A stretch of DNA of 64,000 nucleotides, taken from positions 124,001 through 188,000 of the forward strand of contig JAXMAR010000003.1 of the NCBI GenBank assembly GCA_046350295.1. Direction: 5' to 3'. Under the pieces are notes generated by a model. It made no database searches. It was given only the letters and a program-made list of their open reading frames with translations, and was not told where the DNA came from. Positions within the stretch are counted from its first letter, which is position 1, and each line of letters begins with the position of its first letter. This document shows positions 36,032-44,017 of the stretch, in pieces. Both the position numbers and the translations under genes were made by a program. This DNA is from JAXMAR01 sp046350295. Lineage in GTDB: Bacteria; Planctomycetota; Planctomycetia; Gemmatales; Gemmataceae.

Positions 36032-36925
36032 GTGGGCTTCTTCGACGCCATTAAAGGACTGTTCAAATCCGGCCCCAAGAAACCGGCGGGGGAAAAGCTC
36101 GTCATTGTCGACATCGACAAGCGCTTCGAGCTGATCGGCCGCACCGGGCAGGGGAGCATGTCCAAGGTCTGGCGGGCGCGCGATCGCAAGATCGGCCGCA
36201 CCGTCTGTCTCAAGGTCCTCGACAAGGAAAAGACGGCGAAGTTCGAGGCGCGCTTCCTCGGCCTGAAGCGGCCAAGCGAAGGCGCCATCTGCGCCGGGCT
36301 AAAGCACAAGAACGTGGTGCAGACGTTCGAATACGGGCTCACGACCAAGAAAGAGATGTTCCTGGTGATGGAGCTGATCGAGGGAGTCGGCATGAACTTC
36401 CTCGTCGAGACGCAGGGCAAGCAGCTTCAGGGGCATCGCATCGACTACCTGGCGCAGCTCGCCGAAGCGCTGGAATACATCCACCGGCAGGGTTTCATCC
36501 ACCGCGACATCTGCCCGCGCAACGTGATGATCAACACGGAGGGGCTCGTCAAGCTGATCGACTTCGGCCTCACCATCCCGAGCAAGCCGGAGTTCCTGCG
36601 GCCCGGCAATCGTACCGGGACGACCGATTACCTCGCCCCCGAATTGATCGCGCGGAGAACGACGGATGCCCGCGTCGACCTGTTCGCCCTGGGCGTCACT
36701 GCCTACGAGGTTTACACGGGCATGTTGCCCTGGGAAAAAGGGACGTCGCAGGAGACGCTGCACAAGCACCTCAACATGGCCGGCCGCGACCCACACGATT
36801 CCAAGCCGGACCTCGACAAGCCGACCGCCGATTTCCTGCGCAAGGCGATCGAGCGCGACCCGGCCCTGCGCTTCCAGACGGCGGGAGAGTTTCGCGAGGC
36901 GCTGCTGCGCTTGCCGAAGGCGTAA
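36032..36925 (+). CDS. Small serine/threonine protein kinase with variant catalytic loop
   Basis: 297 residues, kinase domain only, no membrane segment. GRTGQGSMSKVWRAR (P-loop, 36-50), VCLKVLD (ATP lysine K61), HRDICPRNVM at 157-166 and DFGLTIP at 177-183 are visible. In the catalytic loop the usual lysine of HRDxK is replaced by C161, while D159 and N164 remain. Starts with GTG (36032) in a weak context. No partner gene is evident. It is convergent with the heme-cupredoxin gene. Confidence 0.85.
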   Translation: MGFFDAIKGLFKSGPKKPAGEKLVIVDIDKRFELIGRTGQGSMSKVWRARDRKIGRTVCLKVLDKEKTAKFEARFLGLKRPSEGAICAGLKHKNVVQTFEYGLTTKKEMFLVMELIEGVGMNFLVETQGKQLQGHRIDYLAQLAEALEYIHRQGFIHRDICPRNVMINTEGLVKLIDFGLTIPSKPEFLRPGNRTGTTDYLAPELIARRTTDARVDLFALGVTAYEVYTGMLPWEKGTSQETLHKHLNMAGRDPHDSKPDLDKPTADFLRKAIERDPALRFQTAGEFREALLRLPKA

Positions 36926-36987
36926 ACGTCTTCAGGGGAAGAAGGAAAAGGATTGACCGACAAGATCTAGGCATTACCCCAAGGCGA

Positions 36988-39900
36988 TCACTTCTCGACA
37001 ATCAGCGTCCCGTTCATTACCATCCAGTGTCCCGGGAACGAGCACAGGTACGGATAGCGTCCCGGCGCTGTCGGCGCCTGGAAGTAGATGGCGAAGTCGC
37101 CATGGGGCGGGACGATGTCGGTGTAGGCGAGCACGTCGTCCGTCTTGGGCACGTATTGGCGCAGGGCCGCGTCGGGTTCGGCGATGAGGCGGTTGGCCAT
37201 CTGGCCGACGCGCTCCAGGGCGCCGGGCTTCACGAGCACCCAGTTGTGGGGCACGTCATCCGGGTTGGTGAAACGCAACTTGACATTGGCGCCCGCTTTG
37301 ACTCGCAGCGTGCGCTGCACGTAGGTCAAGTTCTTGTCCGCCTCGATCCGAACGAGTGTCGCCTTGGCTAGGGCCTTGAGCCAGGGGTTCGGCGGCGCCT
37401 TCGCCATGGCGTAGAGGTCGGCCAAGATCGGGTGGGCGGCGACGACCTTCTCGTGCGGCGCGTAGCCGGGATACCTGGTGAACGGGGCGCCGAGACGGTG
37501 GATGGTCGCGAACAGGTCGATGGCCGGGCCGGCGTCGACGCGCAGATGCAGGTGCAGCTGATTGACGGGTTGCAGGTCGGGCATTTCGAGGAAGACGCTG
37601 CGGCCGTCGGCGAGCAGGTGGACGGCGCTGATCGGGACGTGGTCGTGTCCCGGCGTGCCCGGATGGCGCGCGGAGAACTCGGGGGAGCCGTAGCCGTTGC
37701 TGTAGCGATAGTTCCAGGCCTGGGCGAAATGGCTCTTCAGGTCGCCGGCGATTGCGCGGTCGACGGGCGCGGTGAACGAAAGCCACACGCCGTTCTCATG
37801 CACGCGATACGCGGCCGGGAGTTGGACGCGCTCGCCGGTGTAGCGGACGCGCTGGAAGCAGCCATCGGCGACGGTGTAGCTGCCCCAGCCGGCCATGCCG
37901 CTGACATAGAGTTGACCATCCTTGGGACTGAAGCGGCCCCGGTGGGCGCCGGAGAGGAACTCGCCGGGGAGCGGGACGACGGCGGCTTGCGGTTGATCGT
38001 CGGGGACGCCGGAACTCCGGGCGCTCACGCCGCCCGGCTCGCCTTTCGCCGGGGGCCCCTCGTCGCGCAGCAGTAGGAAGTGAGCGCCGGCGCCGAAGGA
38101 GAAGTGGATCATCTTGCCGTGCAGCGGGCCCCAGCGCTCGCTGTCGATGTAGACCTGGCCGCCGGAGGAGTTGTCGACGCCGCGCGGCAGATAAACATAG
38201 GGCAGATCGGGGGGACGCTTGTCCTTGGGGCCGCCGTAGCCGAAGTAGGGCGGGACATGGCCGCCGATGAGGGGCGTCTTGCTGTCGAGTCGCGGAGCGA
38301 GTCGACTACTTTTTTCGGGCTCAATCAGGCAGAGCATCGAGGCGGGCGTCCATTCGCCTTCGGAGCACGGGACGGTGACGCCGCCGTCGGGATAAAGGCC
38401 CAGGCCGTCCGGGTTGCGAAAGCCGGTCGCGAGGACCTCGGCTTTCTTGCCGTCAGCGGATATTCGTAGCAGGCCCTGCTTGGAGGAGGCGGTATAGAAC
38501 CGGCCGGCGGCGTCGCGCTGGAGGCCGCAGATGTAGTCATGGCCGCCGGTGGATGTCTCGTAGGCGGCGCTGACCCGTTCGTAGAAGTCGGCCTCGCCGT
38601 CGCCGTCGAGGTCGTGCAAGCGCGTGATCTGATCGCGGCCCAGGACGTAGATCTTGCCCTCGGCGATAACGAGGCCGAGCGCCTGATGCAGACCGGTGGC
38701 AAAACGGCGCCAGCGAACGCGGTCGAGCTTGGCGCCCAAGCCGTCGACGCGCCAGACGTCGCCTTGCATCGTGCAGATCAGCGCCGAGCCGTCGGGCAAG
38801 AAGGCGTGGTCACCGAAAAAGAGCGGCGCCTTCCAGGGGTTGTCGAACGGCGGCTCGATGGTATCGACGACGTAGGGCCCGCCTTTGCCGAGGACCCCGC
38901 GCGTCTCGAGGACTTGCGGCCAGCGGCTCGGCCCGCCGCGCGTCAGCTTGGCGAGCGGGTGCTTGTCGGCCGGGGCGACGATGCGCGTGAATTTGCCGTC
39001 TTCCACCCACGGAGCGTCGAGCATGCGGATGCCGTCGATCGTGTAGGAGAAGAGGACGCGGTCGCCGTGGCGAAAGAAGCCATGGTAGACGAAAGGGCGC
39101 TCCGGCTTGGCGCCGGCGGGGCGCGGCAGCGGCGTCCCGTTGATCTGGAGGCCATCGAGGAAGCCGTGGCGGACGGGGGAGAACTTGAGGAAGTTGGCGG
39201 GGGAACCATCGGCTTTTTTCGCGGTCTGCCACAGCGCTTCGTAGCAGAGCGTCTCGGGGTTGAAGCAAACGCCGAGTTCTCCCTTTTCGCCGAGGCGGAC
39301 GCAGACGCCGCGCGGCACGATCACGCCCGGAGCGCGGAACACACCGCACAGAAGATTGCCGATGTCGGCGTCGTTCCAGCGGCCGTCGGCCCAGACCTTC
39401 TCGTTCTGATTGCCCCAGTGGCCGTATTTGCCGCCATCCAGCCCGGGGAACTGCGGCAAGAGAGGGGGCACGCTCGGCTGCTTCATGAAGTAGTCCGCTT
39501 CGCGGGCGTAGAAGTCGTAGAGCCGGTCGCGGTTGACGTGGTCCTTCCAGTGGGGCCAATCCTCCGGCTTGAGCGGGGCACGCTCGATGGGGAAGGAGGC
39601 GACGGCGTGAGCGTGGGTATGGACGAGGTCGGCGAGGCCCTCGGTCTTGCCGAGTTCGAGGAGGAAGCGGAAGAGGTCGCGGCGCTGCGCCGGCGTCATG
39701 GCGGCGGTGAGACCATCGGGCATCAGGGAGCCGATTTCCTTGCGCTCGTCGATGTCGGCTTTGAGGATCGTCGTCGTCGTGCCGGTCGCCGGGTCGCGCA
39801 GGACCAGCTCCTTCGCGTTTTCCTTTTCCTTGTAGCCTGTGACGGCGCGGCCATCGGTGGTGACGACGCTGATCGCCTTGTACTCGTCTTTGACCTCGCG

Positions 39901-40185
39901 CTTGGGCCAGAGGACGGCTTCGACGATCTGCTCCGGCTTGAGGCAGCGACTGAGGAGAGAGAGATCGGGGCCGACCGTGCCGCCGGCCTTGCCCACCTTG
40001 TGACAGCCAAGGCACGCGAACTGCGGAGCGCGGAACACCTCGACGCCGTGGCGCGGGTCGCCGGTCTTGGCTTCGGCGAGGATTTGGGCGATGAGCTTGG
40101 GGTCGTAGGGAAAGGGGCCCTCCGCCGGGCCTTGCCCTAACGCGTTTGGGGCGAACAGAAACGTCACGAAGAAAAGACGGCGCAT
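36988..40185 (-). CDS. Secreted heme c / beta-propeller / cupredoxin fusion protein (PVC-type)
   Basis: 1065 residues with a signal peptide (MRRLFFVTFLFAPNALGQ). A class I-type cytochrome c domain has CLGCH at 58-62 (FACLGCHKVGKAGGTVGPDL). The centre (about 230-930) is a propeller-like region typical of planctomycete DUF6797/DUF7133-type proteins (PGVIVPRGVCVRLGEKGELG, FATGLHQALGLVIAEGKIYV, GFRNPDGLGLYPDGGVTVPC). The last 120 residues form an azurin-like copper domain: H980 in DVPHNWV, C1048, H1053 and M1057 in YLCSFPGHWMVM, with the Cys-His-Met spacing of azurin. A periplasmic dehydrogenase passing electrons between heme and copper is inferred. Confidence 0.9.
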   Translation of the reverse strand: MRRLFFVTFLFAPNALGQGPAEGPFPYDPKLIAQILAEAKTGDPRHGVEVFRAPQFACLGCHKVGKAGGTVGPDLSLLSRCLKPEQIVEAVLWPKREVKDEYKAISVVTTDGRAVTGYKEKENAKELVLRDPATGTTTTILKADIDERKEIGSLMPDGLTAAMTPAQRRDLFRFLLELGKTEGLADLVHTHAHAVASFPIERAPLKPEDWPHWKDHVNRDRLYDFYAREADYFMKQPSVPPLLPQFPGLDGGKYGHWGNQNEKVWADGRWNDADIGNLLCGVFRAPGVIVPRGVCVRLGEKGELGVCFNPETLCYEALWQTAKKADGSPANFLKFSPVRHGFLDGLQINGTPLPRPAGAKPERPFVYHGFFRHGDRVLFSYTIDGIRMLDAPWVEDGKFTRIVAPADKHPLAKLTRGGPSRWPQVLETRGVLGKGGPYVVDTIEPPFDNPWKAPLFFGDHAFLPDGSALICTMQGDVWRVDGLGAKLDRVRWRRFATGLHQALGLVIAEGKIYVLGRDQITRLHDLDGDGEADFYERVSAAYETSTGGHDYICGLQRDAAGRFYTASSKQGLLRISADGKKAEVLATGFRNPDGLGLYPDGGVTVPCSEGEWTPASMLCLIEPEKSSRLAPRLDSKTPLIGGHVPPYFGYGGPKDKRPPDLPYVYLPRGVDNSSGGQVYIDSERWGPLHGKMIHFSFGAGAHFLLLRDEGPPAKGEPGGVSARSSGVPDDQPQAAVVPLPGEFLSGAHRGRFSPKDGQLYVSGMAGWGSYTVADGCFQRVRYTGERVQLPAAYRVHENGVWLSFTAPVDRAIAGDLKSHFAQAWNYRYSNGYGSPEFSARHPGTPGHDHVPISAVHLLADGRSVFLEMPDLQPVNQLHLHLRVDAGPAIDLFATIHRLGAPFTRYPGYAPHEKVVAAHPILADLYAMAKAPPNPWLKALAKATLVRIEADKNLTYVQRTLRVKAGANVKLRFTNPDDVPHNWVLVKPGALERVGQMANRLIAEPDAALRQYVPKTDDVLAYTDIVPPHGDFAIYFQAPTAPGRYPYLCSFPGHWMVMNGTLIVEK

Positions 40186-40220
40186 TCAGCCTCCGGAGCA
40201 AGCTGTCCTACGTAGGCTCA

Positions 40221-40469
40221 TCAGATAAGCTCGACTTCTTTGACAACGGCGAGGCGGTCGTCCGGCGAATAGCTGTAAAGGACGGCCAATGGCTCAACGA
40301 CGAGAAGGCGGTCATCGCCGTACTCTTGCCCCACCATATCGGGATAGAACTTCAGGAGTTGATCGATACGGTTCGCGGCGTCCGTGACGGCCTGGCGGTC
40401 CGGCGCGGTGATCCAGAGGATGGTCAGTTTGTTTTGGGCGCTTGGGTCCCAGACGACGGTGTTAGCCAT
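40221..40469 (-). CDS. RelE/ParE-like toxin
   Basis: 82 residues. The pattern VWDPSAQNKLTILWITAPDR, then IDQLLKFYPDMVGQEY, then LVVEPLAVLYSYSPDDRLAV suits the compact beta-alpha fold of RelE/ParE toxins, but no catalytic residue can be assigned. The start codon overlaps the end of the antitoxin-like gene by eight bases (ATGGCTAA), so the two are translated together. RelE-type toxins inhibit translation; ParE-type ones inhibit gyrase. Confidence 0.65.
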   Translation of the reverse strand: MANTVVWDPSAQNKLTILWITAPDRQAVTDAANRIDQLLKFYPDMVGQEYGDDRLLVVEPLAVLYSYSPDDRLAVVKEVELI

Positions 40470-40755
40470 CTTTCCCGTGAATGAGTTGGTCGAGTCGCTG
40501 GATCAGTTTCTCGTCCGTCGTCAAAGTCTTGAAATGCTCGAACAGCTCACGGGTTGTTTTGGCGCCGGGGGGAATACGACCGTTGGTCCCCGACCTTTGC
40601 GCGAATCTCTCGCGAGCCCGTTCATATACGTCGGCAGTCTTTCCAGCCGGATGGAATGTTCCGATGGCCTCGCCGCGGCAGTTCAAGAAGGTGACGGGTT
40701 CGGCAAACGCCTCCAACAATGCAAGCGGCGTGTCTTCGACTCGGATAGTTTTCAT
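40462..40755 (-). CDS. Antitoxin-like partner protein
   Basis: 97 residues beginning MKTIRVEDTPLALLEAFAEP and continuing VTFLNCRGEAIGTFHPAG, which resembles antitoxins that carry a short beta-rich anchor plus a helical tail (TTRELFEHFKTLTTDEKLIQ). It lies directly upstream of and overlaps the toxin-like gene by eight bases. DNA-binding fold not recognised with certainty; function is inferred from size, order and overlap. Confidence 0.6.
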   Translation of the reverse strand: MKTIRVEDTPLALLEAFAEPVTFLNCRGEAIGTFHPAGKTADVYERARERFAQRSGTNGRIPPGAKTTRELFEHFKTLTTDEKLIQRLDQLIHGKDG

Positions 40756-40817
40756 GGGTGCTCCAGCGTTACATTCATGCTTGGATTCTACCTCAAGTAC
40801 GAGAAATGGTCGATGCC

Positions 40818-41729
40818 TCACGGCGCCCCCTTCTTCGCCCCCCCATACGTCCGCAGCTTCGGCCGCGGCCCCGCTTCCTTGCCGGCGAGCTGCGGCAAAA
40901 GCCAGTCGAGGCCGTCGAGGTTGTCGCGCAGGCGCTCCTCGGCATCGTCGCTGGTGTGGCCCAGGATGCCCATCGGGCCGCGGTAGCCGCTGGCCTGGAT
41001 CGTCTTGAGGAGACCGAGGTCGAGGTCGCCCTGGCCGAGGGGGAGGATTTTCTTGCCGGTCTTGTCGCCGTCCTTGACCATGCCGTTGAGGTTGAGGCAC
41101 CAGAGATGGGGCGCCATCTTTTTCAGCAGGGCGGGGAAGTGGTCGAGCTGGTGATGCCCGTGATGCAGGTTGTAGACGATGCCGACATTCTTCCGCTTGA
41201 GGGTGTCGATGATGGCGAGCTGGTTCTCCGGCTCGCCGAACCAGCCGCCGTGGTTGTAGAGGGCGATGGAGCAACCGATCTTCGCGGCTTCATCGGCAAT
41301 GGGGGCGAGGCGGTCGGCGGCGGCTCTGACTTTGTCGACCTGGTCCTTGGCCTTGGGGGCAGGGTCGTCCATCGTGATCCAGAGCTGCGTCTTCAGCTTG
41401 TGGCGCTTGAGGACATCGAGGATTTGCCGGGCCTCTGTGTTGAGGACGGCGGGGAACCAGAAGGCTTCGAGGCGGATGCCCTTGGCGGCCAGGGCGTCCA
41501 TCTCGGCGTCGAAGGTCTTGACGTGCTCGGAGCGCCAGTCGTAGGCGAAACGTTTGAAGCCGAGGCGGGCGAGCATGTCGGCCCGTTCGGCGGGGCCGCG
41601 GTTCTTGGCATCGAAAGGGACGATGCACCAGGCGACCAGGTTGTCACGGGCGAACAGGTCTTTCTTCTCCTGGGCGATGACCGGGGTGAGGCACAGCAGG
41701 AAAGGTAGCGCGGCGACGAAGGGACGCAT
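40818..41729 (-). CDS. Secreted sugar-phosphate isomerase/epimerase-like TIM-barrel protein
   Basis: 303 residues from the ATG at 41729, which has GGAGG just upstream; the frame opens 45 bases earlier but without family character. Signal peptide MRPFVAALPFLLCLTPVIAQ. The barrel of the AP-endonuclease-2/xylose-isomerase-like family shows in AKIGCSIALYNHGGWFGEPE, NVGIVYNLHHGHHQLDHFPA (metal-site His), LWCLNLNGMVKDGDKTG and YRGPMGILGHTSDDAEERL. Secreted members are frequent in planctomycetes; substrate unknown. The toxin-antitoxin-like pair follows 62 bases downstream. Confidence 0.88.
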   Translation of the reverse strand: MRPFVAALPFLLCLTPVIAQEKKDLFARDNLVAWCIVPFDAKNRGPAERADMLARLGFKRFAYDWRSEHVKTFDAEMDALAAKGIRLEAFWFPAVLNTEARQILDVLKRHKLKTQLWITMDDPAPKAKDQVDKVRAAADRLAPIADEAAKIGCSIALYNHGGWFGEPENQLAIIDTLKRKNVGIVYNLHHGHHQLDHFPALLKKMAPHLWCLNLNGMVKDGDKTGKKILPLGQGDLDLGLLKTIQASGYRGPMGILGHTSDDAEERLRDNLDGLDWLLPQLAGKEAGPRPKLRTYGGAKKGAP

Positions 41730-41894
41730 TGGGCCTCCAAGAAAGAGCGTGCAGCCGGCGCCATTGTTTGGCATTGGGAAAGCAATGTCCAGCGGAAATC
41801 GTGAGCGGCGCGGGATCCGGCGCCCGCGAGCGGCACTGCACGCGAAACCGCAAGCGAGCTGCGGCTCGCCCGGTTGTGTGGCGATACCGAAGAG

Positions 41895-43988
41895 TCATGT
41901 CAGGCCGTGCAGCGTGCGCAGCCAGCCGGCTTCGCGCTCGACGCGGGCAGTGATCGCCTGGCGCACCACTTCCTCCTTGCCGTGCAGGACGGCGAGGCGC
42001 CGGGCGCGGGTGACGGCGGTGTAGACGAGCTCGCGTGTCAGCAGGCGACGGGCGCCTTCGGGAGGAAAGACCAGGAACATCTCGTCGTACTCCGAACCCT
42101 GGCTCTTGTGAACCGTCAGGGCGAAGCCGGGCTCGTGTCCGGGCAGAGCGTCGGCGGGGAAGGAGCGGAAGCCGTCTTGGCGGGCGAAGACGACGCGGCA
42201 GCCGCTCTCGGTGGCGAGGACAAGGCCGACGTCGCCGTTGGAGAGGCCGCGCGCGTCGTCGTTGCGGGTGACGAGGACGGGGGCGCCCGGGACGAGAGCG
42301 GAGCGCCGCTTGACGCCGGTGCGGTCGCGCAGCAGACGCTCCATGAGGCGGTTGATATCGACGCAACCCCAGGGACCGTCGCGGACGAGCGTCAGGAGAC
42401 GCGCGCGGTCGAGCAGCGTGAAAAGGTCGCGCAGGCGGGCGGCGCTGTCCTCATCGTAGTCGTCGGCGGCGTTCAGGCGAGCGGCTGCGACCAGGTCGAG
42501 GAAGCCGCCGCGCTCGCTGGCCGCGTCGACATAGGCGTGGCGAAACCAGCTTTCGAGAATAACGTGCAGCTCTTGGGGGCGCGCCGTGCGCGTGGGCAGA
42601 AACCAGCAGCCTCCGTCGGTCGCCATCCGGGCCCAGCCATCCCCCTGGACAAGGGAGTCCGGCTCCGGAGTGGGCAGAGCGGCAAGGCGCGTCGTGTCCC
42701 CGCGGTTGAGCGCCTGAGCGAAGTCCTGGATGCGTCCCTCCGAACGGTGATTGACGCGCAGGAGGGCGACGTGATCGCGCAGCGGCTGCGCGTCGAAAAG
42801 CGGCCCCTCGGCGACGGCGGCCGGGACCTTCAACTCAGGGAAGAGGCGGTTGAGGCGCCGGGCGACCTCCGCGCTGAACGTCGGAAAGAAGCTTTCGGGG
42901 ACGATATGGGCCAGGACGGCGCCGGCCTCAACGGAGGGCAACTGGTCCTTGTCCCCCAGCAGGATCAGGCGGGTGTTCGGGGCGAGGGCGTCGAAGAGCT
43001 GCGCCATCAGCGTCAGTCCAACCATCGACACTTCATCGACGACCACGACATCGGCCGCGATCGGGTTTTCGCGATGACAGCGGAACGTCCCCGTGGCCGG
43101 AAGGTAGCCGAGGAGACGGTGCAGCGTCATCGGCGCCAGTGCGGCGAGCGCGGCGTCGGCCGGGGCGGGATCAGGGCCGAGGGAGGCGAGACCGGCGCGA
43201 AGGGAGTCGCCGAGGCGCTGGGCGGCGCGGCCGGTGGGGGCCGCCAGGGCGATGCGGTCGGTGGGGATCCCGCAGCGCGTCAGGCAGCGCAGAGCGGTCA
43301 GGACGAGGGACGTTTTTCCCGTGCCCGGGCCGCCGGAAATCAGGACGAGCGGCTCGAGCAGCGACAGGCCCAGCGCGGCGCACTGGTCCTCATCCAGGGC
43401 GAGCGGAGCCCCGCCGGCGCGCAGCGGCTTGTCGACACGGACTTCAGCCAGGATGGTTTCCTGGCGTTCCATGTCGACCGATGCGGGAAGCGCCATCGCC
43501 GCGGCGAGGCGCGTCTCCAGCGCGTCGCGGAAACGTCTTTCCTGTCGTTCATACTTCTGAAAGAACAAGAATGGCTGCTGCTGGATCGTGGTCCGGACCA
43601 GCGGCGTACCCGCCTCGGCATCGGCGCCGATCAAGCGCTCGTACGCGTTCGTTTTGAGGTCGCGCGCGAGAACGGCAGCCCACCAGCGTGCGTCCTCGCT
43701 GTCGATCACCGTTTCCAGGCGTCGCCGGAAGCAGTCCTCGCTCTCCTCCAGGCACAGGCTGCCCTCGTCCAGCGCCGTCATGAGCAGGATGATGAGGGCG
43801 TGGAGCGGCAGGCTGTCCTGATAACCTGCGGTCTCCAGCCAATCGCGCAGCGTGAAGAAGTCGGTCGCGAGCAGCCCGCCGTTCCTGGCCGCGCCCTCGT
43901 GCAAGCGACGGAGCCGGGCGTCGTCCGCGCGACATGCGTCGCGCAGGTAGTTCAGCGCGGCAACGACTTCCACCGACAGCACATCCAT
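41895..43988 (-). CDS. recD: Exodeoxyribonuclease V subunit alpha (RecD helicase)
   Basis: 5'-3' helicase subunit of the RecBCD recombination complex. 697 residues: Walker A SGGPGTGKTSL at 218-228, motif II VVVDEVSMVGL, GDKDQLPSVEAGAVLAHIV (motif III), and the C-terminal VTRNDDARGLSNGDVG and LTVHKSQGSEYDE (motif V). The N-terminal domain (residues 1-165) is divergent. recB lies 29 bases upstream; recC is not adjacent in either direction. Confidence 0.94.
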   Translation of the reverse strand: MDVLSVEVVAALNYLRDACRADDARLRRLHEGAARNGGLLATDFFTLRDWLETAGYQDSLPLHALIILLMTALDEGSLCLEESEDCFRRRLETVIDSEDARWWAAVLARDLKTNAYERLIGADAEAGTPLVRTTIQQQPFLFFQKYERQERRFRDALETRLAAAMALPASVDMERQETILAEVRVDKPLRAGGAPLALDEDQCAALGLSLLEPLVLISGGPGTGKTSLVLTALRCLTRCGIPTDRIALAAPTGRAAQRLGDSLRAGLASLGPDPAPADAALAALAPMTLHRLLGYLPATGTFRCHRENPIAADVVVVDEVSMVGLTLMAQLFDALAPNTRLILLGDKDQLPSVEAGAVLAHIVPESFFPTFSAEVARRLNRLFPELKVPAAVAEGPLFDAQPLRDHVALLRVNHRSEGRIQDFAQALNRGDTTRLAALPTPEPDSLVQGDGWARMATDGGCWFLPTRTARPQELHVILESWFRHAYVDAASERGGFLDLVAAARLNAADDYDEDSAARLRDLFTLLDRARLLTLVRDGPWGCVDINRLMERLLRDRTGVKRRSALVPGAPVLVTRNDDARGLSNGDVGLVLATESGCRVVFARQDGFRSFPADALPGHEPGFALTVHKSQGSEYDEMFLVFPPEGARRLLTRELVYTAVTRARRLAVLHGKEEVVRQAITARVEREAGWLRTLHGLT

Positions 43989-44017
43989 CGCTTACGGTCT
44001 TTCTCGTCTTGTCGTGA

